Shown here: positions 1-8,480 of the stretch, piece after piece
Position numbering within the stretch: position 1 is the first letter of the stretch
Layout: every line of letters begins with the position of its first letter
Source of the DNA: Micromonospora ferruginea
GTDB taxonomy: Bacteria; Actinomycetota; Actinomycetes; Mycobacteriales; Micromonosporaceae
Length of the DNA: 64,000 bases
Direction of reading: 5' to 3'
NCBI RefSeq assembly: GCF_013694245.2
Contig: NZ_CP059322.2
Span: 6,579,001-6,643,000, forward strand
Translations under genes and position numbers: made by a program
The notes under the pieces: model-generated
Databases searched by the model: none
Told to the model about the DNA's origin: nothing
The model's input: only the letters and a program-made list of their open reading frames with translations

Positions 1-12
1 CGGGGGGCCCGG

Positions 13-207
13 CTAACCGGTCACGGTGATCAGGGCCTCGCCCAGCTCGGCGGGAGTGTCGAACTCCTCGGCCGGCAACGTCCGGAGCGCCTGAAGCGCC
101 TCCGTGCTGGCGCCGTTCTCCTGCCCCCAGCGGACCAGGTCCTCCCGGGAGACCGGGTAGTCGAGCCCGGCCAGGAACTCCTGCAACTGCGCGCCGGTGA
201 CGGTCAT
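13..207 (-). CDS. DUF2795 domain protein
   Basis: This is a 64-residue protein that is almost entirely one DUF2795 domain, recognisable from the pattern FLAGLDYPVSREDLVRWAQ-like near residues 12-30 followed by an acidic C-terminal half. The family is common in actinomycetes, and its function is not established. A role in DNA or protein binding is sometimes suggested from its small helical fold, but nothing in the sequence proves it. The gene is divergent from the erythromycin-esterase-like gene. A TAGCCG hexamer lies six bases before its ATG, so a leaderless message is possible. Confidence 0.8.
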   Translation of the reverse strand: MTVTGAQLQEFLAGLDYPVSREDLVRWGQENGASTEALQALRTLPAEEFDTPAELGEALITVTG

Positions 208-287
208 GCCGCGCGGCTACCCGCTGACCGGCCGGGCATGCCCGTACGGCCGCGGTTTGCCCCGGCGGGTCCCGGGTAGCCGCGGAC

Positions 288-1544
288 ATGCTCGTACAGC
301 GGCTCGGCGCGCCGAGCGACTTCGACCCGCTGCTGGAACGCGTTCGGGACGCCCGGATCGTGATGATCGGCGAGGCGACGCACGGCAGCTACGACTACTA
401 CCGGCTGCGGGAGCAGTTGACCCGCCGGCTCATCGCCGAGCAGGGCTTCGACTTCGTCGCGGTGGAGGGGGACTGGCCGGACTGCGACCGGGTGCACCGC
501 TCGGTGGTGGGCGCGCCCGGCGGGGCGGCGGACCCGCTGACCGCGCTGGAACGGTTCGAGCGCTGGCCCACCTGGATGTGGGCCAACGCCGAGGTGGCCC
601 GCTTCTGTCGCTGGCTGCGGGCGTGGAACCTGGACCGCGCCGAGGGCGGGCGCGCCGGCTTCCACGGCCTCGACGTCTACTCGCTGTGGGAGTCCATGCA
701 GGCCATCTTCGACTACCTGGGCGAGGAGGACCCGGCCTCGCTGGAGGCGGCCCAGGAGGCCTACCGCTGCTTCGAGCCGTACGGCAAGCAGGTCGAGGAG
801 TACGGGATGGCCAGCCGGTTCGTCTCCGCCCGGTGCGAGGAGGAGGTGGTGCGGCTGTTGGCGCGTACCCGGGAACAGGCCGCCGCGGACGGCCCGGACC
901 GCTTCGCGGCCTGGCAGAACGCGGAGGTGGTGGCCGGCGCGGAGCGGTACTACCGGGCGATGGTCGGCGGCGGGCCGGAGTCGTGGAACGTCCGCGACGT
1001 GCACATGGCCGACACGCTGGACCGCCTGCTAGACCGGTACGGGCCGGACGCGCGGGGTGTCGTGTGGGCGCACAACACGCACGTCGGCGACGCGCGGGCC
1101 ACCGAGATGGCGGCGGACGGCATGGTCAACATCGGGCAACTCGCCCGGGAGCGGCACGGCCGGGACGCGGTGGCGCTGATCGGTCTCGGCAGTTGGCGGG
1201 GGACGGTGGTCGCGGCGCCGCGCTGGGGCTCTCCGGCGGAGACGATGGCGGTGCCGCCGGCCCGGGACGGGTCGCTGGAGCACCGGCTGCACGAGCTGAT
1301 GCCGGACCGGGCGGTGCTGGTCTTCGGCGGCCCGGACGAGCCGGACTGGGTGACCGGCGAGGTGGACCATCGGGCCATCGGCGTGGTGTACGACCCGAGC
1401 TTCGAGTCGTGGGGCAACTATGTGCCGACGCGGCTGGGGGAGCGGTACGACGCGTTCCTCTGGTGCGACGAGACGACCGCCCTGCACCCGCTGCCCGCGC
1501 TGGTCACTCCGGGCGAGATGGAGACGTACCCGGCCGGGGTGTGA
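288..1544 (+). CDS. Erythromycin esterase family protein
   Basis: The 418-residue protein matches the erythromycin esterase (EreA/EreB) family over its whole length. The N-terminal motif IGEATHG near residue 27 carries the conserved Glu and His, and VWAHNTHVG near residue 260 carries the second His cluster. In true resistance enzymes these residues hydrolyse the macrolide lactone. Most chromosomal actinomycete homologues have no proven macrolide activity, so the substrate is unknown. No signal peptide is visible, so it is probably cytosolic. It ends six bases before repeat element R1 and converges on the MmpL gene. Confidence 0.85.
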   Translation: MLVQRLGAPSDFDPLLERVRDARIVMIGEATHGSYDYYRLREQLTRRLIAEQGFDFVAVEGDWPDCDRVHRSVVGAPGGAADPLTALERFERWPTWMWANAEVARFCRWLRAWNLDRAEGGRAGFHGLDVYSLWESMQAIFDYLGEEDPASLEAAQEAYRCFEPYGKQVEEYGMASRFVSARCEEEVVRLLARTREQAAADGPDRFAAWQNAEVVAGAERYYRAMVGGGPESWNVRDVHMADTLDRLLDRYGPDARGVVWAHNTHVGDARATEMAADGMVNIGQLARERHGRDAVALIGLGSWRGTVVAAPRWGSPAETMAVPPARDGSLEHRLHELMPDRAVLVFGGPDEPDWVTGEVDHRAIGVVYDPSFESWGNYVPTRLGERYDAFLWCDETTALHPLPALVTPGEMETYPAGV

Positions 1545-1550
1545 GCCGGG

Positions 1551-1604
1551 GTGTTAAGCGGGGCCCCCGCCTATGCAGAAGGCGTTAAGCGGGGGCCCCT
1601 CCTT
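1551..1604. terminator. Repeat element R1, bidirectional terminator
   Basis: Two copies of GTTAAGCGGGG(G)CCCC lie head to tail. An 11-bp perfect inverted repeat (GGGGCCCCCGC at 1560-1570 with its complement at 1589-1599) encloses an 18-nt loop. The element fills the gap between two converging genes and is nearly identical, in inverted orientation, to the element at 17328-17384. It probably serves as a terminator for both strands. Confidence 0.65.
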
Positions 1605-3788
1605 TCACTTCACCTGGGCGGGCTCGCGCGCGGCCAGGTGGGCGCGCAGGCCCTCGCCCTCGACGTCCACGTTGGGCAGCAGCTTGTTCAGCCAGCGGGG
1701 CAGCCACCAGGCGGCGTTGTTCAGCAGCGACATCACCGCCGGCACGATGGTCATCCGGACCACGAACGCGTCGATGGCGACACCGATCGCGAGCGCGAAG
1801 CCCATCGACTTGATGATCGGGTCGTCCAGGAAGACGAAGCCGCCGAACACCGAGATCATGATGAGCGCCGCCGCGGTGACCACCCGGGCACCGTGCCCCA
1901 TGCCGTTGATGGTGGCCTGGCGGGCGGTGTCCCCGTGCACGAAGTCCTCCCGCATCCGGGAGACCAGGAAGACCTCGTAGTCCATGGCGAGGCCGAACAG
2001 GATGCCGATGAGCAGGATCGGCAGGAAGCTGACCAGCGGCGCCGGCGTGTCCACGCCGAGCAGGCCGGCCAGGTGCCCCTGCTGGAACACCGCGACCGTG
2101 ATGCCGAACGTGGCGGCCACGGTGAGCAGGAAGCCCAGCGCCGCCTTGACCGGCACCAGGATCGACCGGAACACCAGCATCAGCAGCAGCACGGACAGGC
2201 CGACCACCAGCAGCAGGTAGACCGGGAGCGCGTCGGAGAGCTTCTCCGACACGTCGATGCCGATCGCGGTGACGCCGGTGAGCAGGACCTCGGCGTTGCC
2301 GATGCCGCCGACCTGCCGGCGGATGTCGTGCACCAGGTCCTCGGTCTTCTCGTCGGTCGGCCCGGTCTTCGGGATCACGCCGAGCAACGCGGTGCGGCCG
2401 GACGGGTCGAGCTGCGGCGGGGCCACCGCCAGCACCCCGTCGGTCTTCTGGATCAGCGCGGCGACCTGCGGCACGGCGGCCTGGGTGGCCTGCGGCGAGT
2501 CGGCGGTGACGACGACCGCGAGCCGGCCGGTGAAGCCGGGGCCGAAGCCCTCCCGGATGAGGTCGTTGCTGACCCGGGCCGGGGTGCCCTCGGCGGCGGT
2601 GGAGGCGTCCGGCAGCGCCAGGCGCATGTCCTGCGACGGGATGGCGAGCAGGCCGAGGCCGAGCAGGCCGACCAGGATCACCGGGATGCGGAACCGGGTC
2701 ACCCAGTGTGCCCAGCGGAAGCCGAAGCCGGAGCGATCCTCGGAGCCGGTGCCCGGGTCGGCGACCGCCTCCCGGTTGCGCAGCTTGCGCGGCAGCACCT
2801 TGCGGCCGGCGAAGCCGAGCAGCGCCGGGGCCAGCGTGATCGCCACCAGCACGGCCACGGTGACGGTGCCGGCGGCGGCCAGGCCCATCACGGTGAGGAA
2901 CGGGATGCCCACCACGGCCAGGCCGGCCAGCGCCACCACCACGGTCGCGCCGGCGAAGACCACGGCGGAGCCGGCGGTGCCGACCGCGCGGCCGACCGCC
3001 TCCTCCGGGGAAAGCCCGTCGAGCAGGTTCTGCCGGTGCCGGGAGGTGATGAACAGCGAGTAGTCGATGCCGACCGCGAGGCCGAGCATCAGCGCCAGGA
3101 TCGGCGCGGTGCTGGTCAGCTCGACCGCGCCGCTGAGCGCGAACAGGCCGGCCATGCCGACGCCGACGCCGATCAGCGCGTTCAGCATGGTCATCCCGGC
3201 CGCCACCAGGGACCCGAACGTGATGACCAGGACGATCGCCGCGACCAGCACGCCGAGCGCCTCGGTCGAGCCGACCTCCGGCTCGCCGTTGAGCACCTCG
3301 CCGCCGGGCGCGATCTGCCAGCCCTGCGTCTCGGCCTGCTGGCCGACCTTCTCGTACGCGTCGCGCTGCTCGGTGGTGACGTCGTCGGCGCGGCCGGCGA
3401 ACTGCACCTGGATCAGCGCGTACCGGCCGTCCGGGGTGAGCGCCTGCGCCTGGTAGGGGTCGATCGCGCCGACCACCCCGGGCAGCGTGGCCGCCTCCTG
3501 GGTGACCTGCTTGACCACCGCCTGGCCGGCCGGCGTGGTGAGCGCGCCGTCCTGCGGCGCCTTGACCGCGATGGTGCCGGTGGCGCCGCTGGCCGCCGGG
3601 AACCGGTCGGCGAGGAGGTCGATCGCCTTCTGCGACTCGGTGCCGGGCATGGTGAAGTTGCTCGCCGTCGGGCCGCGCAGCGTGGCCGCGGCCAGACCGA
3701 GACCGACGAGTACGACGAGCCAGACGACGGCGACGAGTCGCCGCCGGCGCAGGGATGCCCGGCCGAGCCGGTACAGCAGGGTCGCCAT
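1605..3788 (-). CDS. MMPL family transporter
   Basis: This 727-residue RND-type membrane protein belongs to the MMPL family of lipid and drug exporters. An N-terminal membrane helix (about residues 18-37) is followed by an extracytoplasmic loop, a membrane block with GIDYSLFITSRHR, a second loop and a second membrane block with AMDYEVFLVSRMRE. These are the paired Asp-Tyr proton-relay motifs of MmpL proteins. The ATG is preceded by GAAGGAAGG. A TetR regulator lies 36 bp upstream on the same strand, which suggests a repressor-exporter operon. The cargo cannot be inferred. The C-terminal tail is short and basic. Confidence 0.9.
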   Translation of the reverse strand: MATLLYRLGRASLRRRRLVAVVWLVVLVGLGLAAATLRGPTASNFTMPGTESQKAIDLLADRFPAASGATGTIAVKAPQDGALTTPAGQAVVKQVTQEAATLPGVVGAIDPYQAQALTPDGRYALIQVQFAGRADDVTTEQRDAYEKVGQQAETQGWQIAPGGEVLNGEPEVGSTEALGVLVAAIVLVITFGSLVAAGMTMLNALIGVGVGMAGLFALSGAVELTSTAPILALMLGLAVGIDYSLFITSRHRQNLLDGLSPEEAVGRAVGTAGSAVVFAGATVVVALAGLAVVGIPFLTVMGLAAAGTVTVAVLVAITLAPALLGFAGRKVLPRKLRNREAVADPGTGSEDRSGFGFRWAHWVTRFRIPVILVGLLGLGLLAIPSQDMRLALPDASTAAEGTPARVSNDLIREGFGPGFTGRLAVVVTADSPQATQAAVPQVAALIQKTDGVLAVAPPQLDPSGRTALLGVIPKTGPTDEKTEDLVHDIRRQVGGIGNAEVLLTGVTAIGIDVSEKLSDALPVYLLLVVGLSVLLLMLVFRSILVPVKAALGFLLTVAATFGITVAVFQQGHLAGLLGVDTPAPLVSFLPILLIGILFGLAMDYEVFLVSRMREDFVHGDTARQATINGMGHGARVVTAAALIMISVFGGFVFLDDPIIKSMGFALAIGVAIDAFVVRMTIVPAVMSLLNNAAWWLPRWLNKLLPNVDVEGEGLRAHLAAREPAQVK

Positions 3789-3824
3789 GGACCTTCCTTC
3801 GTCCTCGGGATTGCGACAGTGGGA

Positions 3825-4370
3825 TCAGGTGGTGGGTTCGAGTGCGCGGTGCGCCACGGCGAGCAGCGCGGGTCGCAGCTCCTCGTCGGGGATGTCCAGG
3901 AACTCGCCGCAGGTCTCGGCGATGCCGGCCAGGACGACGAGCGCCGCGATGCGGGCGGGCGGCCGGTCGGAGAAGCCGGCGAACGCGGCGATCAGCCGTT
4001 CGGAGATCTGTTGGATGTGCGCGAACGCCGGCTGCTGGAGCAGGTCCGGGAACTCGCCCCTCAGCAGCGCGATCTCCCGGCGGAACCGGACCGCCAGGTC
4101 GACGAAGCCCTCGGCGGCGACCCGCTGGGCCTCGGCGCCGGTGAGGTCGGCGAGTCGGGCGTCGAGCTGTTCCAGCACCGCGATGGCAGGTGCCATCAGC
4201 TCGCAGAGCAGGGTGTCCTTGGTGGCGAAGTGGTAGAGCACGGTGGCCTTGGAGCAGCCCACCTCGCGGGCGATGTCCTGCAGTGAGGTGCCCTTGTAAC
4301 CGGTGACGGCGAACCGACGGGCCGCCGCGGTGAGCAGCTCGTCGTGGGTGGCCGGGGTAGCGCGCGCCAT
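3825..4370 (-). CDS. TetR/AcrR family transcriptional regulator
   Basis: The protein of about 181 residues has an N-terminal TetR helix-turn-helix (TSLQDIAREVGCSKATVLYHF) followed by a helical ligand-binding domain. The ATG at 4370 was chosen because GGAGG precedes it and the family normally begins shortly before the DNA-binding domain. In-frame starts at 4382 and 4403 exist but lie closer to or inside the operators. The two perfect palindromes immediately upstream are probably its own operators, so it likely represses itself and the downstream MMPL exporter. The ligand is unknown. Confidence 0.85.
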   Translation of the reverse strand: MARATPATHDELLTAAARRFAVTGYKGTSLQDIAREVGCSKATVLYHFATKDTLLCELMAPAIAVLEQLDARLADLTGAEAQRVAAEGFVDLAVRFRREIALLRGEFPDLLQQPAFAHIQQISERLIAAFAGFSDRPPARIAALVVLAGIAETCGEFLDIPDEELRPALLAVAHRALEPTT

Positions 4371-4384
4371 GCCCTCCAGCATGC

Positions 4385-4419
4385 CTGACCGATCGGTCAG
4401 CACCTGACCGATCGGTCAG
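4385..4419. promoter_or_regulatory. Two tandem TetR-type operators
   Basis: Two identical 16-bp perfect palindromes, CTGACCGATCGGTCAG, lie at 4385-4400 and 4404-4419, spaced 19 bp start to start. This is the classic form of a TetR-family operator. They sit just before the tetR start, and the second one contains the stop codon of the upstream hxlR gene. The two sites lie on nearly the same helical face only if the repressor tolerates about 1.8 turns of spacing. Confidence 0.8.
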
Positions 4420-4826
4420 ACGGATTGCGTGGGCTTCGCCACAGGATGCTCCCGGTCGTACGCCGCCCGGGCCCCGCTGATCGCGTCGCGGTGCCGTTCC
4501 GCCCAGCGGGTGAGCGCGACCAGCGACTCGTACAGCTCCCGCGCCATCGGGGTGGCGGTGTACTCGACCTTCGGCGGCACGGTGGCGTGCACGTGCCGGA
4601 CCAGCAGGCCGTCGCGCTCCAGGTTGCGCAGGGTCAGGGTGAGCATCCGCCGGCTGATCCCCTCCACCCGCCGCTCCAGCTCGGTGAAACGGACCGGACC
4701 GGTCGAGGCGGCGATCAGGATGCCGATGCTCCACTTGCCGCCGACCCGGTCCAGCGCCTCCCGCACCGTGCAGGCCCGCGCCCCGTCCGCCGGGCCGGAC
4801 CCGCACCGGTCGTCCTGCGACGTCAC
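4416..4826 (-). CDS. HxlR family winged-helix regulator
   Basis: The 136-residue protein is a typical HxlR/MarR-like regulator: C-x-VREALDRVGGKWSIGIL, then the winged helix RFTELERRVEGISRRMLTLTLRNLERDGLL. HxlR proteins often sense thiol-reactive or quinone stress through an N-terminal Cys, and a Cys is present at about residue 19. The GTG start follows a strong GGAAGGAGGG site. The gene reads into the tetR-mmpL pair, and its stop codon lies inside a TetR operator. It is divergent from the LigD-like polymerase gene. The target is unknown. Confidence 0.85.
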   Translation of the reverse strand: MTSQDDRCGSGPADGARACTVREALDRVGGKWSIGILIAASTGPVRFTELERRVEGISRRMLTLTLRNLERDGLLVRHVHATVPPKVEYTATPMARELYESLVALTRWAERHRDAISGARAAYDREHPVAKPTQSV

Positions 4827-4931
4827 CGCGCCCTCCTTCCGCTCGATGACCGACGGCGACCATCATCCGCCACCGGCGCCCGCCGCCGTGTCGGGGTTGC
4901 CGCGGCGCGCCCGGACCGGGAGGGTGGGCGG

Positions 4932-5891
4932 ATGGGCGCCGCTGACGAGACCCGCGACGGGGTGTCGCTGACCAACCTGGACCAGCCGCTGTTCGACTCC
5001 GCCGGCGCGACCAAACGCGACCTGGTCGACTACCTCGACGCGGTGCACGGTCGGATCCTGCCGGAGCTGCGCGACCGGCCGCTGTCGGTGCTGCGGGTCC
5101 GGCCCGGCCAGGAGCCGTTCATGCAGAAGAACCTGCCGAAGTACACGCCGGACTGGGTGCGCCGCACCGAGGTCTGGGCGGAGGCGTCGCACCGGCGCAT
5201 CTCGTACGCGCTCTGCGACGACCGGCGCACGCTGCTCTGGTTCGCCAACCAGCGGGCGGTGGAATACCACGCCCCGCTGGCCCGCGCCGGGCAGGCCGAG
5301 CACCCGACCCACCTGGTGCTCGACCTGGACCCGCCGGAGGGCGACTCGTTCGGCGCGGCGGTGCGGGTCGCGCTGCTGGTGCGGCAGGCGCTCACCGACG
5401 CCGGGCTGGCCGGTGCGGTGAAGACCAGCGGGGCGAAGGGGCTGCACGTGATCGTGCCGGTGGCGTCGTCGACCACGGCCGAGGAGGCCGCCGCCGCGAC
5501 CCGGGCGCTCGCGGCCCGCGCCGAACGGCTCGACCCGGCGCTGGCCACCACCGCGTTCATCGTGGCCGACCGGGGCGGCCGGGTCTTCGTCGACTCCACC
5601 CGCGCCTACGGGGCGACCGTGGTGGCCGCGTACAGCCCCCGGATCCGGCCCGGCACGCCGGTGTCGTACCCGGTCGGCTGGGCCGACCTGGAGTCGGCGA
5701 CCCCGGCCGACTTCACCGTGCGGACCGTGCCCGCGCTGCTGGGGGAGCGGGACCCGTGGGCGGAGGCGCTGCCCGATCCGCAGCCGCTGCCGGCCGAGCT
5801 GGTCGAGGAGGGGCGCGGCATCCCGGTGGCCCGGGTGCAGGCGATGCACGAGGGCAAGCGGCGGGCGAAGGCGCGCCGCGAGGCCGGCTGA
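4932..5891 (+). CDS. Stand-alone LigD-type DNA polymerase (PolDom)
   Basis: The 319-residue protein matches the archaeo-eukaryotic primase-polymerase domain of bacterial LigD. The catalytic block LVLDLDPPEG, the TSGAKGLHVIVPV motif and VFVDSTRAYGATVVAAYSPR are all present. In NHEJ this domain fills gaps and adds nucleotides, often ribonucleotides, at broken ends. No ligase or nuclease domain is fused, and no ku or ligase gene is in the window. ATG 4932 was chosen for the GGGAGGG upstream. An intrinsic terminator follows at once, so it is probably monocistronic. Confidence 0.85.
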   Translation: MGAADETRDGVSLTNLDQPLFDSAGATKRDLVDYLDAVHGRILPELRDRPLSVLRVRPGQEPFMQKNLPKYTPDWVRRTEVWAEASHRRISYALCDDRRTLLWFANQRAVEYHAPLARAGQAEHPTHLVLDLDPPEGDSFGAAVRVALLVRQALTDAGLAGAVKTSGAKGLHVIVPVASSTTAEEAAAATRALAARAERLDPALATTAFIVADRGGRVFVDSTRAYGATVVAAYSPRIRPGTPVSYPVGWADLESATPADFTVRTVPALLGERDPWAEALPDPQPLPAELVEEGRGIPVARVQAMHEGKRRAKARREAG

Positions 5892-5901
5892 GCCGACGCG
5901 A

Positions 5902-5926
5902 AAGCCCGGGCACGAGGCCCGGGCTT
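5902..5926 (+). terminator. Intrinsic terminator after the LigD-like gene
   Basis: A perfect 10-bp stem (AAGCCCGGGC, loop ACGAG, then the complement) lies 10 bp beyond the stop codon. No U-tract follows, which is normal for actinobacterial terminators. Confidence 0.75.
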
Positions 5927-5937
5927 CGACGTCTGTC

Positions 5938-6012
5938 TGGTGCCCCCGGCAGGATTCGAACCTGCGCCCCCGCCTCCGGAGGGCGGTGCTCTATCCCCTG
6001 AGCTACGGGGGC
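5938..6012 (-). tRNA. tRNA-Arg (anticodon CCG)
   Basis: The minus strand folds as a cloverleaf. It has a 7-bp acceptor GCCCCCG/CGGGGGC, a D-arm GCTC/GAGC, and an anticodon stem CCGCC/GGCGG with loop CTCCGGA (anticodon CCG, reading CGG). The variable loop is four bases, and the T-arm is GCAGG TTCGAAT CCTGC. The discriminator is A, and the 3' CCA is encoded in the DNA. A TACTCT hexamer at 6027-6032 is a plausible -10 element. Confidence 0.95.
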
Positions 6013-6088
6013 TCAGCGACCCGAGAAGAGTAGCAAACCCCTTCCCGGATCACCGAATCGGTATCGCCGGGGAGTCGATCTTCACCGG

Positions 6089-6874
6089 TCAGGCGGCGGC
6101 GACGGTACGACCGCAGCTCGGCAGCGGGTGCAGCGCGATGCGGCGGGGCAGCCGGCGGGGCCACTCGTTGCGCGGCCAGGAGCCGTCCACGATCAGGTGC
6201 ACGCTGCGTTCCTCGGCGCCGCTGAGCCGCAGCACGAAGTCCCGGGGCAGCGGCGGGTCCACCGAGGGCGTGGTGACCATGAACCGCACCCGCCCCCGGG
6301 AGGAGACCGCCGAGACCACGTCCGCGGCGGGCATCGTGCCGCGCAGCCGCACCCGGCCGATCCAGTAGACCTCCGCGGCGTGCTCCTGCGCCGCCCGCGT
6401 GATCGCCGGGTACTCACTGCGCACCCACCGCTCGACCGCGCCGACGCACAGGCCGCAGGCCCGCTCGCGCGGCTCGCGCGGCCCGAGCCCCCAGGCCCGG
6501 AGGTACGCCCCGACGACGCCGGCGTCCATGGCCAGCGCGAACCGGCGCTCGATGAGCGTGCTCAGGCTCTGCCGGGTCCAGAGTTCCTCGTCGATGCCGA
6601 ACTCGTCCGGGTGCACGCCCCGCAGCACGTCGATGAGTTCGAGTTCCTGTTCGCGGCTGAGCGTTCCCGGCTCGCCCTGCCGCAGTCCGCGACGGACGGC
6701 TGCCACCGCTCCGTCACCGCCGATGGTGTGGCGTCGGCACCAGCTGGTCACCGACCGCCCTGCGTCTCTGAGTGCAACCCCCACGTCCTGCGCAACGAGC
6801 CCGAACCATAACCGGTCACGATATGTATGGAGAAAACTCCTGAAATGGACAACCGGGACGTCAGGGCGTGCCAC
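6089..6874 (-). CDS. IS630-like transposase derivative, catalytically degenerate
   Basis: The 261-residue protein follows the IS630 transposase layout. It has an N-terminal helix-turn-helix (about residues 25-60), a linker (LRQGEPGTLS), a second winged helix with WTRQSLSTLIERRF (near 100-115), then a core with SAVSSRGRVRFMV and LIVDGSWPRNEW. The first catalytic DE is replaced by GRV in VYWIGRVRLRG. The second Asp (VDG) remains. The protein stops before the third acidic residue. It therefore should not transpose and is either a remnant or a domesticated DNA-binding protein. The reading frame is open and codon use is normal. The GTG start at 6874 overlaps the DUF305 stop and has a weak ribosome site. 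Confidence 0.65.
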   Translation of the reverse strand: MARPDVPVVHFRSFLHTYRDRLWFGLVAQDVGVALRDAGRSVTSWCRRHTIGGDGAVAAVRRGLRQGEPGTLSREQELELIDVLRGVHPDEFGIDEELWTRQSLSTLIERRFALAMDAGVVGAYLRAWGLGPREPRERACGLCVGAVERWVRSEYPAITRAAQEHAAEVYWIGRVRLRGTMPAADVVSAVSSRGRVRFMVTTPSVDPPLPRDFVLRLSGAEERSVHLIVDGSWPRNEWPRRLPRRIALHPLPSCGRTVAAA

Positions 6875-7538
6875 CCAGGCGCTTCAGCGCCGCGTTCAGG
6901 TTGGCCAGGTCGTTCTGCTGGGTGTTCTTCATGACCTGGGCGACCGCCAGCACGTCGTCGTCGTGCCCTTCGGCCAGGATCCCGTCGATCATGTGCACCC
7001 CGCCGAGGTGGTGCCGGATCATCATCTGGAGGAACAGCACGTCGAACTCGCGACCGCTCGCCGCCTTGAGCTTCGCCATCTCCTCCGGGGTGGCCATGCC
7101 CGGCATCAGGCCGTCCTTCACCAGCCCGGCGCCGTCCGACATCCACGCCATCGGGGCCTGCTCGCCGGTCGGGTCCAGCTTCCAGGAGCGCAGCCAGGTC
7201 TGCATGGTGCCGATCTCACCCTGCTGCCCGGTGGCGATGTCCACGCCGACCTGCCGGACCTCCGGGTCCTGGCCCTGGCGGAACGCCAGCAGCCCCATGG
7301 CCACCGCCTGGTTGTGGTGGGCGGTCATGTCCCGGGCGAAACCGGCCTCGGCCGAGGTGTCACCCGGGCGGGTCAGCGTCGGGGTGAGCAGGCCGCCGGC
7401 GTACCCGAGGAGGAGCCCCACCACGACGGCGGCGGCCAGGGCCAGCAGGCCGTAGCGGCGCGCCGCCGGCCGGCCGCCCTGGTCGGCGGCCGGCGCGTCG
7501 TCGTCGAACTCGCTGTCGGTGGTCACCGGAGCGGTCAT
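6861..7538 (-). CDS. DUF305 family membrane-anchored protein
   Basis: The 225-residue protein has a cytoplasmic N-terminus, one membrane helix (about residues 29-50) and an external DUF305 domain. The domain carries two histidine pairs, DMTAHHNQAV and MMIRHHLGGVHM, in the ferritin-like four-helix arrangement of this family. These histidines suggest metal binding, but no activity has been established. It lies seven bases after DUF3105 and is preceded by GAGG. The two are a recurring pair in actinomycetes and presumably act together outside the membrane. Confidence 0.85.
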   Translation of the reverse strand: MTAPVTTDSEFDDDAPAADQGGRPAARRYGLLALAAAVVVGLLLGYAGGLLTPTLTRPGDTSAEAGFARDMTAHHNQAVAMGLLAFRQGQDPEVRQVGVDIATGQQGEIGTMQTWLRSWKLDPTGEQAPMAWMSDGAGLVKDGLMPGMATPEEMAKLKAASGREFDVLFLQMMIRHHLGGVHMIDGILAEGHDDDVLAVAQVMKNTQQNDLANLNAALKRLGGTP

Positions 7539-7545
7539 CGCGTCC

Positions 7546-8382
7546 TCACTGGGTGGGCTGCTCGGGCATGTTCTGCTGCACGTTGTCCCGCGGGGTGGTG
7601 CCGGTGGCGGTGATGCCCTGGTCGCAGAGCGCGTTCGGGCCCTCGATCGAGGCGTTCACCCGCAGCGTCTTGATGAAGTCGTCGATCCGGCCGTCGTCGG
7701 CGTTGTCGACCTTGAGCTGGAAGCCCCAGGCCTGCAGCGAGATCGGCTTGTCCAGCCCCTCGTACGGGCTGAGCATCAGCTTCTCCTTGCCCTGCACCTT
7801 GCTCTTGAGCTTCGCCACCTGGTCGGCGGGCAGGTCCGGGCGGTAGGTGATCCAGACCGTGCCGTGCTCCAGGCTGTGCACCGCGTGCTCGTTGGCGATC
7901 GGGGCGTCGTAGACGTCACCCATGCAGTTCTGCCAGGCCTGGTTGTGCGGGCCGCCGACCGGCGGGGACTGCTCGTACTTGAGCGTGCCCGGCTGGTGCT
8001 GGCCGCCCTTGAGCAGGTCCTTGTCCTTCTTGCGGAGGTCGACGATGCCGTTGATCGCGTCGGCCCGCTTCTGCCACGGCTGGGCGCCCTGGTAGACCGA
8101 CCAGGCGCCGATGCCGATGATGGCGACGGCGAGCACGCCGACCGCGGCGAAGAGCGCGATCGGACCCCACGAGCGACCCTGGCTCACCTTCACCGGGGTC
8201 ACCGGCTTGCGGCCCTTGCCCCCGGCGCCCGGCCGTGGCCCGCCCTTGCCGGCGCCCGGCTTGCCCGCACCGGCCTTGGCGGCGGGCTTGTCGCCGGCCG
8301 CGGGTCGGCCGGCGGCCGGCTTCTTGCCGGTGCTGACCACGGTGGGACGGCGTTCCGGGCCGCCCGGGGTGCTGATGCTCAT
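7546..8382 (-). CDS. DUF3105 family membrane-anchored protein
   Basis: The 278-residue protein starts with a long Ala/Gly/Lys/Pro-rich cytoplasmic tail (about residues 15-65). A membrane helix (about 74-94) and an external DUF3105 domain follow, with the conserved HSLEHGTVWITYRP motif and two well-spaced Cys. The function is unknown. It is the first gene of a two-gene operon with DUF305 and is divergent from argS. The low-complexity tail resembles the basic linkers of other actinobacterial membrane proteins. Confidence 0.85.
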   Translation of the reverse strand: MSISTPGGPERRPTVVSTGKKPAAGRPAAGDKPAAKAGAGKPGAGKGGPRPGAGGKGRKPVTPVKVSQGRSWGPIALFAAVGVLAVAIIGIGAWSVYQGAQPWQKRADAINGIVDLRKKDKDLLKGGQHQPGTLKYEQSPPVGGPHNQAWQNCMGDVYDAPIANEHAVHSLEHGTVWITYRPDLPADQVAKLKSKVQGKEKLMLSPYEGLDKPISLQAWGFQLKVDNADDGRIDDFIKTLRVNASIEGPNALCDQGITATGTTPRDNVQQNMPEQPTQ

Positions 8383-8468
8383 CGTGCCTCGTCAGGTCGG
8401 TCGGTCAGGGGAGCGCGGGGCCGGTTCACATGCTGGGTCGCCGCCGCGGTGCCCGAGTCTACCCCCGA

Positions 8469-8474
8469 TAACAT
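8469..8474 (+). promoter_or_regulatory. argS -10 element, leaderless
   Basis: TAACAT is followed by exactly six bases and then the GTG start of argS. There is no Shine-Dalgarno sequence. This is the TANNNT-N6-start pattern of leaderless actinobacterial messages. Confidence 0.6.
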
Positions 8475-8480
8475 GGATCG

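Noticed and set aside
1551..4286. Plus-strand open frame opposite the MMPL and TetR genes
   Set aside because: The composition is antisense-like (HRDDQ-rich), and the minus strand encodes recognisable MMPL and TetR proteins.
6829..6840. GGAG-AAAA-CTCC as a terminator of the DUF305 gene
   Set aside because: The stem is only four base pairs. It is more likely part of an AT-rich promoter-like patch inside the overlapping gene.
5938..6874. Integrated element at tRNA-Arg
   Set aside because: No direct repeat of the tRNA end, integrase or foreign gene block was seen next to the tRNA. Only the IS630-like remnant is nearby.
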